This document shows positions 18,751 through 25,876 of a DNA stretch of 37,012 nt, piece by piece; positions within the stretch are counted from its first letter, which is position 1, and the number at the start of each line of letters is the position of its first letter. Position numbers and translations under genes: made by a program. The DNA is taken from assembly GCA_002478115.1 (NCBI GenBank), contig DLMH01000005.1, positions 1-37,012 of the forward strand, written 5' to 3'. The DNA is from Candidatus Acidiferrum typicum (GTDB lineage Bacteria > Acidobacteriota > Terriglobia > Acidiferrales > UBA7541). The notes under the pieces are model-generated. The model did no database searches, had not been told where the DNA came from, and saw only the letters and a list, made by a program, of their open reading frames with translations.

Positions 18751-20169
18751 CTATCGAACCGCGCCCACGGGGACCGGCCGGTCCGCCGCTTCAGGCGCAT
18801 GAGCCGCCGCCTTCGACTGCGCGCGGAATTGTGCCAGCGCTTCGTTCAACTGGTCGGACAATTTCACTAGTTGGCTTACCGTCGCCACCGTGCCGCGTGT
18901 TCCTTGCGAAGTCTGCCGCGTGATGTTGGAGATGATCTGCATCGCGTGCGCCACGCCTTCCGTGCCGCGCACTTGCTGTTTCGACGCCAGGGAAATTTCC
19001 TGTACCAGTTCCGCCGACTGCCGCACCACGCTGGAAATCGCGTCCAGTGCGCGCCCCGCCTGATCGGCCAGCGTTGCCCCGGACTCCACTTCCTTCGTGC
19101 CTTCTTCCATGACCACTACGGCCTCGTTCGTCTCCGCCTGAATGGCCTTGATCAATGCGGCGATGTCTTTCGTTGCGCTCCGGGAGTGTTCCGCCAGCTT
19201 GCGGACTTCGTCGGCAACGACCGCGAACCCGCGTCCCGCCTCGCCCGCGCGTGCCGCCTCAATGGCCGCGTTCAACGCCAGCAAGTTCGTCTGTTCCGTG
19301 ATGTCGTTAATCACGTTGATGATTTCCGAAATTTCCAGCGAACGGTCGCCCAGCGACTTGATCTTCTTCGCCGTCGCCTGCACCGAAGCCCGGATGCGCT
19401 GCATCCCGTCCAGCGTATCGCGCACCGCGCGGTTGCCTTGCTCCGCCGCATCCAGCGCGCGGCGCGCCGCTTCCGCGCTCGCTTCCGCGTTGTTGGACAC
19501 CTGCTTCATCGAAACCGTCAGCTCTTCCACGGCGCTCGACGTGTTCGTGATTTCCTGGTCCTGCTGCGTTGCGCCCGCCTGCATCTCGTCCGCCGCCACC
19601 AGAATGTTGTTTGAGCATGCGGTTACTTCCATGGCCGCCTTGCGCACGCGTTCCAGCACCTTGGTGAAGTTGTCGAGCATGTAGTTGATGGAGTCCGACA
19701 CGTTGCCCAGCGCGTCGTTGGTCACCTTCCCGCGCAACGTCAAATCGCCTCGCGCCACCTGGTTGATCACCGCCAGCAGGTCCGTGATGCTCCGCTGCAG
19801 CGCTTCATTGGCTTCCTGGTTGCTCGACGCTTTCGACACCTTGGCCACCGCGCGGTTCAAGTTCTCCGCGATGTACCCGAACTCGTCGTTCGAGGACACG
19901 TCCGCGCGCACTTTGGCGTCGCCCGCCGCCAGCCGCTCGGAGAATTCGGAGAGCTCGCTCACCGGCGTCAGGATCGCGCTTCCCAGCCTCCACGCCAGCA
20001 CGATGCTGATCCCCAGGGCGATGATCCCCGGAATGATCAGTCCACTGGGCTCGAATGCGCCCCCGCTTGACTGGCGTCCCGCGCTGTACGCCAGCCACAG
20101 CACGGCGGCTAACGCCACGCCGTTCAGGATCACCAGCGTCCAGATTGTGCTACTCAGTCGCGATTTCAT
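18751..20169 (-). CDS. Methyl-accepting chemotaxis protein, PilJ-like, with minimal periplasmic part
   Basis: MCP of about 472 residues. Two transmembrane helices (about 8-30, [20 protein letters not shown], and about 45-62, [18 protein letters not shown]) are separated by only about 15 residues, so there is no periplasmic sensor domain. A HAMP domain ([18 protein letters not shown]), a second HAMP-like unit ([20 protein letters not shown]), and the long helical signalling domain with the conserved tip [19 protein letters not shown] follow. The ATG at 20169 is preceded by GGGAGG (spacing 5). It probably senses through the membrane, the HAMP tandem or a partner protein such as a pilin; that last idea comes from PilJ and is inference. 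Confidence 0.93.
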   Translation of the reverse strand: MKSRLSSTIWTLVILNGVALAAVLWLAYSAGRQSSGGAFEPSGLIIPGIIALGISIVLAWRLGSAILTPVSELSEFSERLAAGDAKVRADVSSNDEFGYIAENLNRAVAKVSKASSNQEANEALQRSITDLLAVINQVARGDLTLRGKVTNDALGNVSDSINYMLDNFTKVLERVRKAAMEVTACSNNILVAADEMQAGATQQDQEITNTSSAVEELTVSMKQVSNNAEASAEAARRALDAAEQGNRAVRDTLDGMQRIRASVQATAKKIKSLGDRSLEISEIINVINDITEQTNLLALNAAIEAARAGEAGRGFAVVADEVRKLAEHSRSATKDIAALIKAIQAETNEAVVVMEEGTKEVESGATLADQAGRALDAISSVVRQSAELVQEISLASKQQVRGTEGVAHAMQIISNITRQTSQGTRGTVATVSQLVKLSDQLNEALAQFRAQSKAAAHAPEAADRPVPVGAVR

Positions 20170-20197
20170 TCCCGCCTCCCAAACCTTCCGAATCTCG

Positions 20198-20728
20198 TCA
20201 GATGCTCGGCCCCGGATAAACTTCCAGGAGCCGGCGTAAATCAATCACCAGAGCCAGCCGGTCGTCGTGTCGTAGCATGCCCACGCAGTGCGGCACGTTT
20301 TCTGGCGCTTGCTCCAGCAGGTCTTCCGCTTCGTTCACTGAATAGGTCCCCACTACTTCATCCGCTGCAATCCCCAGCCGCAGCTCGTCGTGATGACTGT
20401 CGCTCCTCAGCGACGCCACCACCACGTGCTTCGGCAGCAACCCGGGGCGTCTGCCTTCCGTCAAGGCAATGTCAATCAGCGGCACAATCGCGCCGCGCAA
20501 ATTGAAAATCCCCAGCACATACGCCGGGGCCAGCGGCAGCTTCGTCACCAGCGGCCACTCCAGCACCTCTTCGACGTCCAGCACTGGCAAACAGAACCGC
20601 TCGCGTCCGCTCCGGAACACGCAGTACTGCGATTCCGGCGGCCGCTCGGCAACATTGCCCAGCGCTTCCAGCATCTCTCCGACTTCCGCATCCGCGGGGA
20701 GGGGCGCCAGTTGGAAATCGTCGTTCAT
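20198..20728 (-). CDS. cheW: CheW adaptor (first of cluster 1)
   Basis: Protein of 176 residues and the most canonical CheW of cluster 1. It contains [24 protein letters not shown], then [26 protein letters not shown] (the conserved 'G..NLRG.I.P..D' loop), then [24 protein letters not shown] and [15 protein letters not shown]. An N-terminal extension of about 30 residues precedes the domain. It couples the downstream MCP to the CheA-type kinase. Gaps to its neighbours are short (22 and 28 nt), so it is part of the operon that begins with the CheY-like gene. Confidence 0.93.
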   Translation of the reverse strand: MNDDFQLAPLPADAEVGEMLEALGNVAERPPESQYCVFRSGRERFCLPVLDVEEVLEWPLVTKLPLAPAYVLGIFNLRGAIVPLIDIALTEGRRPGLLPKHVVVASLRSDSHHDELRLGIAADEVVGTYSVNEAEDLLEQAPENVPHCVGMLRHDDRLALVIDLRRLLEVYPGPSI

Positions 20729-20750
20729 ACTTCGCTCTTTCTCCGTTCCA

Positions 20751-21113
20751 TCACGCGAACCGGCGAACGGCTCGCAGCAATTCTTCCCGCGTAAACGGCT
20801 TCGTCACGTACCCATCGGCGCCCTGCTGCTCGCCCCAGTACTTGTCACTCGCGGTGTCCTTCGAGGTCACCAGAATCACCGGAATCGAATTGAACTCCGC
20901 GTTGCTCTTCAACTCTCGGCAAACCTGAAATCCGTTTCGCCCCGGCATCACCACGTCCAGCAAAATCACGCTTGGCCGCTCCGCCGCGATGGCCTCTTCG
21001 ACGCGTTTCGGGTCATTCAACCCCACCGGCCAATAGCCCTCCGGCTCCAGCAATCCCTGGATCAGCCGCACTTGCGACGGCGAATCATCGACAATCAGCA
21101 CTTTTTTCTGCAC
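20751..21113 (-). CDS. CheY-like response regulator (PilG/PilH type)
   Basis: Single-domain receiver of 120 residues. Acidic pair D9-D10 (VLIVDDSPSQ), acceptor D53 (VILLDVVMPGRNG), conserved Thr in ILVTSKD and Lys in VTKPFTREEL are all present. No output domain, so it acts by binding a partner when phosphorylated. It is the first gene of cluster 1, as in pil-chp operons where PilG/PilH-type regulators precede PilI (CheW) and PilJ (MCP). It starts with GTG. A sigma-54-type promoter lies about 40 bp upstream. Confidence 0.93.
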   Translation of the reverse strand: MQKKVLIVDDSPSQVRLIQGLLEPEGYWPVGLNDPKRVEEAIAAERPSVILLDVVMPGRNGFQVCRELKSNAEFNSIPVILVTSKDTASDKYWGEQQGADGYVTKPFTREELLRAVRRFA

Positions 21114-21150
21114 GAGCTTCTACCCCGCATAGTTCTCCACGTCAGAAAAT

Positions 21151-21166
21151 TGCACGTCAGCGGCCA
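21151..21166 (-). promoter_or_regulatory. Sigma-54 (-24/-12) promoter of cluster 1
   Basis: On the minus strand the sequence is TGGCCGCTGACGTGCA, followed by an A/T-rich ATTTT. GG and GC have the exact -24/-12 spacing of the consensus TGGCACG-N4-TTGCA, with TGGC and TGCA matched. Transcription would start near 21140, some 27 nt before the GTG of the CheY-like gene. Sigma-54 promoters need an enhancer-binding activator; a candidate site is at 21284-21298. Confidence 0.65.
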
Positions 21167-21246
21167 GCTTGGGGGTTCCTTACTGCGGCGTTTCTATTTT
21201 CTTTATCTAATTACAAAGACAGGAGTTGCGCGCCTGCCAAAAACGC

Positions 21247-21930
21247 CTAGCGGCGTGGATAGCGCGACGCCGTGGCCTCTTCTGTCTCACCTTGAGAAGC
21301 CGTCTCACCCTCCCGCACTTCGCTGGCGAGCGATGAGAATCTCTGCATGATTTCGTTGATCCGCATGGCCATCGTGTGAATTGTCTTGATTTGCGCAATC
21401 GACTGCGCCGAAAGCTGCCCCGGCTCCAGCAAAAGCAATTCGGCGTTTCCCAGCAGCGACGTGAGCGCGTTATTCACGCTGTGCTTCATGTCGGTCATGT
21501 ATCGTCCCAGCATCGCCTCGCTGGCATTCTCTGCCGCGCGCTGTTCCGCCCGCTTCACCTGCTTCACCGCTTGCGTTCGCCGCAAGGACTCACCGGCCAG
21601 CAGCAGCACCATCTGCGTCCAATCTTCTCTCAAGGGCACGTGCAACAGCCGCGGGTAGCGCTTCCGCAAAAGCGCCAGTTCCTGCGCCTCCGCTGGCGCG
21701 CATAAAATCACCGCCACATTCGGCTCCATCGTGCGCAGCGCTTCCGCCAGCTTTCCCTCCTGCAACGGTCCGATCACCACCAGGTCGGGACAAACTCCGT
21801 CGCCGTTTTTCCATAAGTCGCTTGTCACTACGGAAAGGCCGGGAAGCTGGCGTTCCACTTGCCAGCACGCGCTCAGCAATCGCGCAAACTCTGCATCGTC
21901 CGTGAGAATCAATACGCTCGTGTCTCGCAA
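21247..21930 (-). CDS. Degenerate receiver fused to a kinase-type DHp helix, no ATPase domain
   Basis: Protein of 227 residues without a known named family. Residues 1-115 look like a receiver (SVLILTDDAEFARLLSACWQ ... PDLVVIGPLQ ... VAVILCAPAEA). The acceptor Asp is Gly54 and no switch Lys is present, so it cannot be phosphorylated in the standard way. Residues 125-205 form a helical hairpin like a histidine-kinase dimerisation domain, with H150 in MKHSVNNALTSLLGNAELLL. H+1 is Ser instead of Glu/Asp (needed for autokinase), while N154 at H+4 (used in phosphatase chemistry) is kept. No ATP-binding domain follows. I infer a phosphotransfer, phosphatase or scaffold protein comparable in principle to Spo0B/ChpT. 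The start appears to be TTG, with GGGAG upstream. Confidence 0.75.
   Translation of the reverse strand: MRDTSVLILTDDAEFARLLSACWQVERQLPGLSVVTSDLWKNGDGVCPDLVVIGPLQEGKLAEALRTMEPNVAVILCAPAEAQELALLRKRYPRLLHVPLREDWTQMVLLLAGESLRRTQAVKQVKRAEQRAAENASEAMLGRYMTDMKHSVNNALTSLLGNAELLLLEPGQLSAQSIAQIKTIHTMAMRINEIMQRFSSLASEVREGETASQGETEEATASRYPRR
21284..21298. promoter_or_regulatory. Palindromic enhancer-site candidate upstream of cluster 1
   Basis: GTCTCA-CCT-TGAGAA matches 11 of 12 positions of the palindrome GTCTCA-N3-TGAGAC seen in the divergent control region. A further perfect half site GTCTCA is at 21302-21307. The centre lies about 125 bp upstream of the -24 box at 21151-21166, inside the 3' end of the upstream gene. 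Confidence 0.55.
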
Positions 21931-21985
21931 GAGAGATACGCTCCCTGACTGTCTTCCTTGCCTGGCATCGCTCCCCAGCAGGGAA

Positions 21986-23467
21986 TTACAATTTCTCGGC
22001 TTCGTCCAGCGCGGAAAGCAGCCGCTTCGTGCTGATTCCCAGGTTCACCGCCGCTTCCGTGTCTTTCGCCTGTTTGGCCAGTTCCACGCGTTCCTGCAGC
22101 CGCGAAACCTCCACGCGCGCAATCGGCAGCGCGCGGTCCAGTCCCGTGGTGTTCCCCGATTCCTTGGCCTTCTCCAGCGCTGCCGTCACCAGCGCTCGCG
22201 CCACCACCGCGCGCCGCAAATCTTCCGCGGCCGGCCCGTCTTCGGTAACAAACGCCGCCACTTCCCACGAGGACATCAGCAGCCGCGCTCCGCCCACTCG
22301 CACCGTCGTCATCGAACGGCCGCGCGAGGGCGGCGCCGATATCAGTTGCTCCCACACCTGATCCATGCACGATTCGAAATCGAGTTCGGGCTTCGCTTCC
22401 TCGGCCTGGCGATTCGCCGCTTCTTCCGCTTTCTCGCTCGCCCGTGCCGCGCCAGTCGTCGCCGGCGCTACGTTACCCGCTGGAACATTCTCTCCGGCGG
22501 CCTTGCCGAGGGGTGCATCGGCGGATTTGCCCAACACGCGCACCATCGTGCGATCCACGTCTGCGCGCAGGGCCAGGAGCTTTTCGAACGCCTGACTCAC
22601 CGAGCGTTCCGTGTATTCCTTCTGGAATGGCTGCTTCCAGTCGTCCGCCAGCACCCGCACCCGGGCGATCGGCTCCGCGGACGTCAGTCCATACGTCTGG
22701 CAATCCACCGTTTTCGCCCCGGCTTGTTCCAAGTGGTTGATTCCGGAGCGTATGAAGATCAGGTCCGCATGCATCAGCTCAATCAACGTCCGCCGAAGCA
22801 GGAAATTGAAGCGTACAAACGCCAGCATCGCCGAGGGGTCGTAGAACATCCCTCCGGCTTTCTCCTTCACTCGCCGCCCCTGTTCGATGAAGTCCGTTTT
22901 CAGGATGTCCCGCACGCTCTTGAGCGACCTCAAGGCCGCGATCATCTTCTCCAGCGGTTCGCACCACGGCAGCGGCGCTGTGTCTGTCTCTCCCAGCACC
23001 GGCTTCATCACCTGCGCCACCTCGTTCAGCTCGATCTGCTTGTGATAAATCTTTGTCGGCGCGCAGAGCGCGAAATACTGCACCATCAGAAAATCGATTT
23101 TGTCGCGGTCCATCGGGGACTTCGCCGGTTTCCGCAGGTGCCGCATGATCAGCGCTCGCAGCCCGCTTTCGCTGGCATTCAGCGTGGTCATCTGCAGCAG
23201 GTGCCGCAACTGGTGCACCAGCACTTGCTGGTCCATGGCATCCAGCCACGCCTGGGCGCGGCTGAACAGGTCCAGATCCGCCTTCTCCGGTAATACGCGC
23301 TTGTTTGGCGGGAAGGGAATTTCGAGTTGCAGATGTTTGGCCAGCGCTAAATAGATGGGAAAGACGGAGCGGATCTCTTCCCACTGTGCTTGCCTTGCAC
23401 CATCCATTTTCGGCGGAGCCGGTAAGTTCAACGTTGTGATCATTTTGTTCACGGTTGCCTCATCCAT
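21986..23467 (-). CDS. Large helical protein of unknown function
   Basis: I do not recognise this 493-residue protein. It has no signal peptide or membrane segment. Residues 1-310 look almost wholly alpha-helical with many Leu/Arg/Lys (LDLFSRAQAWLDAMDQQVLVHQLRHLL, MRHLRKPAKSPMDRDKIDFLM). Residues about 315-360 are an Ala-rich linker (AGENVPAGNVAPATTGAARASEKAEEAANRQ, part of it). The C-terminus contains further helices with heptad-like spacing (VEVSRLQERVELAKQAKDTE). It overlaps the upstream PilZ-like gene by 19 nt; a GTG at 23452, which overlaps that stop codon as GTGA and has GAGG 5 nt upstream, is an equally good start. Its place in the sigma-54 unit suggests a role in the same signalling system. 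Confidence 0.75.
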   Translation of the reverse strand: MDEATVNKMITTLNLPAPPKMDGARQAQWEEIRSVFPIYLALAKHLQLEIPFPPNKRVLPEKADLDLFSRAQAWLDAMDQQVLVHQLRHLLQMTTLNASESGLRALIMRHLRKPAKSPMDRDKIDFLMVQYFALCAPTKIYHKQIELNEVAQVMKPVLGETDTAPLPWCEPLEKMIAALRSLKSVRDILKTDFIEQGRRVKEKAGGMFYDPSAMLAFVRFNFLLRRTLIELMHADLIFIRSGINHLEQAGAKTVDCQTYGLTSAEPIARVRVLADDWKQPFQKEYTERSVSQAFEKLLALRADVDRTMVRVLGKSADAPLGKAAGENVPAGNVAPATTGAARASEKAEEAANRQAEEAKPELDFESCMDQVWEQLISAPPSRGRSMTTVRVGGARLLMSSWEVAAFVTEDGPAAEDLRRAVVARALVTAALEKAKESGNTTGLDRALPIARVEVSRLQERVELAKQAKDTEAAVNLGISTKRLLSALDEAEKL

Positions 23468-23781
23468 TCGCAGGGGCCTTCCAGAAACCGCACGGCCACC
23501 GCTTTGCGCCCTTCTTGATACTGCAAAGCAATCACCGCCGCCTCCGCGGGGCGTCCTCCTTCAACTCGTTCGAGCCTCACGCGGTCCGCAAATTCCAGCG
23601 GCAAGTACGACAGGAAAATCGCACATTCCGCCGTGCCATACTCCAGCACCGTGCGTTCCTGCAATTTACCCTGCGCGGGCCTTAGCGGCGTCACTCGCAC
23701 CGCAAAACATACCGCGGGAAGCGCTGGAAAGAACCGGGCAAGCTGTTCCGCACATCCCCGTTCATCCGCAATGAGTGTCAT
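23449..23781 (-). CDS. PilZ-like small protein
   Basis: Protein of 110 residues if translated from the ATG at 23781; a GTG at 23805 is possible. The frame is open further upstream, but a sigma-54-type promoter at 23893-23908 argues that only the part below about 23880 is transcribed. The sequence QERTVLEYGTAECAIFLSYL, then PLEFADRVRLERVEGGRPAEA, then AVIALQYQEGRKAVAVRFLEG follows the PilZ beta-barrel pattern (hydrophobic strand, 'PLxxGxxVxLE', late 'VxVxxxxGxxxVAVRF'), but the c-di-GMP motifs RxxxR and DxSxxG are absent. It may be a non-binding PilZ of the kind that acts as a pilus or chemosensory adaptor. The assignment is tentative. Confidence 0.5.
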   Translation of the reverse strand: MTLIADERGCAEQLARFFPALPAVCFAVRVTPLRPAQGKLQERTVLEYGTAECAIFLSYLPLEFADRVRLERVEGGRPAEAAVIALQYQEGRKAVAVRFLEGPCEWMRQP

Positions 23782-23892
23782 TTCGCGCTTCTGCCCCGTT
23801 GCCACTAACCTGCGAATCTTGCGAGTTCTGGCCGCGTGGCGAGTGAGAACACACCCGACACGGACCGGGACACAATGTCCCGAGGAGGGAAT

Positions 23893-23908
23893 TGCACGCC
23901 GACCGCCA
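23893..23908 (-). promoter_or_regulatory. Sigma-54 (-24/-12) promoter of the PilZ-like / unknown / DHp unit
   Basis: On the minus strand the sequence is TGGCGGTCGGCGTGCA, followed by ATT. The -24 TGGC and -12 TGCA elements have the exact consensus spacing. Transcription would begin near 23883, leaving a leader of about 100 nt before the ATG at 23781. Confidence 0.6.
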
Positions 23909-23990
23909 AAATTTATGAGGGGATACGAACTTTGGAACCTGCACAAATGCCGCGACTTAGGTTTTCCCGCCCAGCGCACCTTCGCCCATC

Positions 23991-24005
23991 TGTCTCAGCC
24001 TGAAA
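23991..24005. promoter_or_regulatory. Palindromic enhancer-site candidate upstream of the PilZ-like unit
   Basis: GTCTCA-GCC-TGAAAC matches 11 of 12 positions of the shared palindrome GTCTCA-N3-TGAGAC. Extra half sites follow: GTCTCA at 24012-24017, TGAGAG at 24026-24031 and TGAGAC at 24047-24052. The centre is about 90 bp upstream of the -24 box at 23893-23908, a normal distance for a sigma-54 activator. Confidence 0.55.
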
Positions 24006-24056
24006 CGCTTTCGTCTCACTCTTCCTTGAGAGAATCCCACGCCTCCCTGAGACGTA

Positions 24057-25481
24057 CTACCGCGCCGCTACGTGGGCTGCGGCTTCCTTTTCGTCCTGCT
24101 CCGGATTCCCGCGCGGCGCAATCTTGTAGCGCTTCAGTTTCCGGTAAAGCGTCGCGCGGCTGATCCCCAGCATCTTCCCGGCCAGCGCCTTGTCCCCGTG
24201 CGCCTGCTCGAACACGCGCAGGATTGTCATTCGCTCCATCTCCGCCAGTGCTGTCGTCGAAAGGGAAGCGGCATCCAGCGGGGTCATCTCGCTGCTCGCC
24301 GGTTGCTCGCTGCGAATCGCCGGTGGCAGGTCCTGCACGTCGATCGTCTCCTGGTCGCCCAGCGTCACCGCCCGGGCAATGCAATTCTCCAATTCGCGCA
24401 CGTTGCCGGGCCAGTCGTATTGCAGCAGGCTCTTCATCGCCGCCGCGGTCACTTGCAGCGGCTTGGTCGGCGTGTAGCGGTTCAGGAAATAGTGCACCAG
24501 CATTGGAATGTCCGCGCGGCGCTCTCGCAGCGGCGGTATGTGCACGGTCACCACGTTCAACCGGAAATACAGATCCTTGCGGAACGTTCCCGTGCGGTAC
24601 GCCGATTCCAGGTCGCGGTTCGTTGCCGCGATCACCCGCACGTCCACCGCGTGCCGGTCATTGCTCCCCACCGGCCGCACCTCTTTTTCCTGCAGCACGC
24701 GCAAGAGTTTTGCCTGCATCTCCAACGGCAATTCGCCGATTTCGTCCAGGAAAATGCTCCCCCCATTCGCTGCCTGAAACAACCCCTTCTTCGATTTCAT
24801 CGCGCCGGTGAAGGCGCCCTTCTCGTATCCGAACATCTCGCTCTCCATCAGCGTTGGCACCAGCGCGCCGCAGTCCACCGCCACAAACGGCGTTTGCGCC
24901 ATCATGCCGCGAAAATGGATCGCCCGCGCCACCAGTTCTTTCCCCGTCCCGCTCTCCCCGGAAATCAGCACCGGCGTTCGCGTATCCTTAAGCCGCGAAA
25001 TCATCCGCAAGACATCTTGCATCCCGGACGATGTTCCAATGATTCCGTCCAGGTTTTCTTCCGTGCTCACGCGTTCCCGCAGGAACGCATTCTCATTCAC
25101 CAGCCGCACTTTCTCCGCCATGCGTTGCAGCAGCAGCCGCATCTTCTCCACGCGGAACGGCTTCTCGATGTAGTCGTACGCCCCCAGCTTCATCGCGTCC
25201 ACGGCCGATTCAATCGACCCGTGCCCCGTCATGATGGCCACTTCCGTGCGCGGCAGCACCGCCTTGATCTGTTTCAGCAGTTCCACGCCCGATTGGTTCG
25301 GCAGCTTCAGGTCCGTCAACACCAGGTCCGGCGGGTCCGTCTCCAGCCGCTGAATCGCCGTCTCCGCGCTCTCCGCCTCGTTGCAGTTGTAGGCCAGCGA
25401 GCTGCCAATCGTCATGCACAGCCGGCGGATACTCTGCTCATCGTCCACTACCAGAAGTTTAATTCTCAGATCGTCGCTCAT
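24057..25481 (-). CDS. NtrC-family sigma-54-dependent response regulator
   Basis: Full-length 474-residue activator. The receiver (about residues 8-122) has D13-D14, acceptor D57 (LVLTDLKLPNQSG) and Lys in IEKPFRV. The AAA+ domain (about 143-375) has Walker A (GESGTGKE), the sigma-54 contact loop GAFTGA (222-227), Walker B (GGSIFLDEIGELP) and later sensor motifs (VIAATNRDLE; WPGNVRELENCI). The C-terminal Fis-type helix-turn-helix is GKMLGISRATLYRKLKRYKI. It should drive open-complex formation by sigma-54 RNA polymerase when phosphorylated. It is the third gene of an operon with the kinase and a receiver, overlapping the latter by ATGA. The sigma-54-type promoters nearby, with their shared palindrome, make it the obvious candidate activator of both chemosensory clusters. 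Confidence 0.95.
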   Translation of the reverse strand: MSDDLRIKLLVVDDEQSIRRLCMTIGSSLAYNCNEAESAETAIQRLETDPPDLVLTDLKLPNQSGVELLKQIKAVLPRTEVAIMTGHGSIESAVDAMKLGAYDYIEKPFRVEKMRLLLQRMAEKVRLVNENAFLRERVSTEENLDGIIGTSSGMQDVLRMISRLKDTRTPVLISGESGTGKELVARAIHFRGMMAQTPFVAVDCGALVPTLMESEMFGYEKGAFTGAMKSKKGLFQAANGGSIFLDEIGELPLEMQAKLLRVLQEKEVRPVGSNDRHAVDVRVIAATNRDLESAYRTGTFRKDLYFRLNVVTVHIPPLRERRADIPMLVHYFLNRYTPTKPLQVTAAAMKSLLQYDWPGNVRELENCIARAVTLGDQETIDVQDLPPAIRSEQPASSEMTPLDAASLSTTALAEMERMTILRVFEQAHGDKALAGKMLGISRATLYRKLKRYKIAPRGNPEQDEKEAAAHVAAR

Positions 25482-25876
25482 GGTTTTCCGAACGTCGTCT
25501 CCACTATGGAAATAAGTTCCTGGACCCGAAATGGCTTCTCAATGCATGGCGTCGCGCTTTCCATCAATAGTGCCTGCGTCTCGCTGTTCGCCGTGTCCCC
25601 GCTGATCAGGATGATTCTCCCGCTCAGTTCCGGCCGGTTCGCCCGTATCCACTGGTGCACGTCCGCGCCGTTGATCTTCCCCGGCATCCGAATATCCGTA
25701 ATCACTCCCGCATACGTTCCCTTGGCCAGTTGCCGCAAGCCCTCATCCCCGTTTGCCGCTTGCACCACCGTGTACCCGCGCCTCTCCAGTGCCGCCCGCA
25801 CGAAGGCGCTCACCGAAGTCTCGTCCTCTATAAGGAGGATCGGCGAGAATGCCCGCACCGTCGTCGGTGAACTCAT
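25478..25876 (-). CDS. Single-domain response regulator
   Basis: Receiver of 132 residues without output domain. It has ILLIEDETSVSAFVRAAL, acceptor Asp in YAGVITDIRMPGKINGADV (with two extra residues after the MPG), conserved Ser in IILISGDTA and switch Lys in CIEKPFRVQEL, so it should be phosphorylated. ATGA overlaps join it to the kinase gene upstream (25873-25876) and the NtrC-type gene downstream (25478-25481). Likely roles are an intermediate, a phosphate sink or a competitor for phosphate from the kinase; the sequence does not decide. Confidence 0.92.
   Translation of the reverse strand: MSSPTTVRAFSPILLIEDETSVSAFVRAALERRGYTVVQAANGDEGLRQLAKGTYAGVITDIRMPGKINGADVHQWIRANRPELSGRIILISGDTANSETQALLMESATPCIEKPFRVQELISIVETTFGKP

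Noticed and set aside
21195..21240. TTGGCAGGCGCGCAA on the minus strand as a -24/-12 element for cluster 1
   Set aside because: GG and GC do not have the required spacing; the element at 21151-21166 does.
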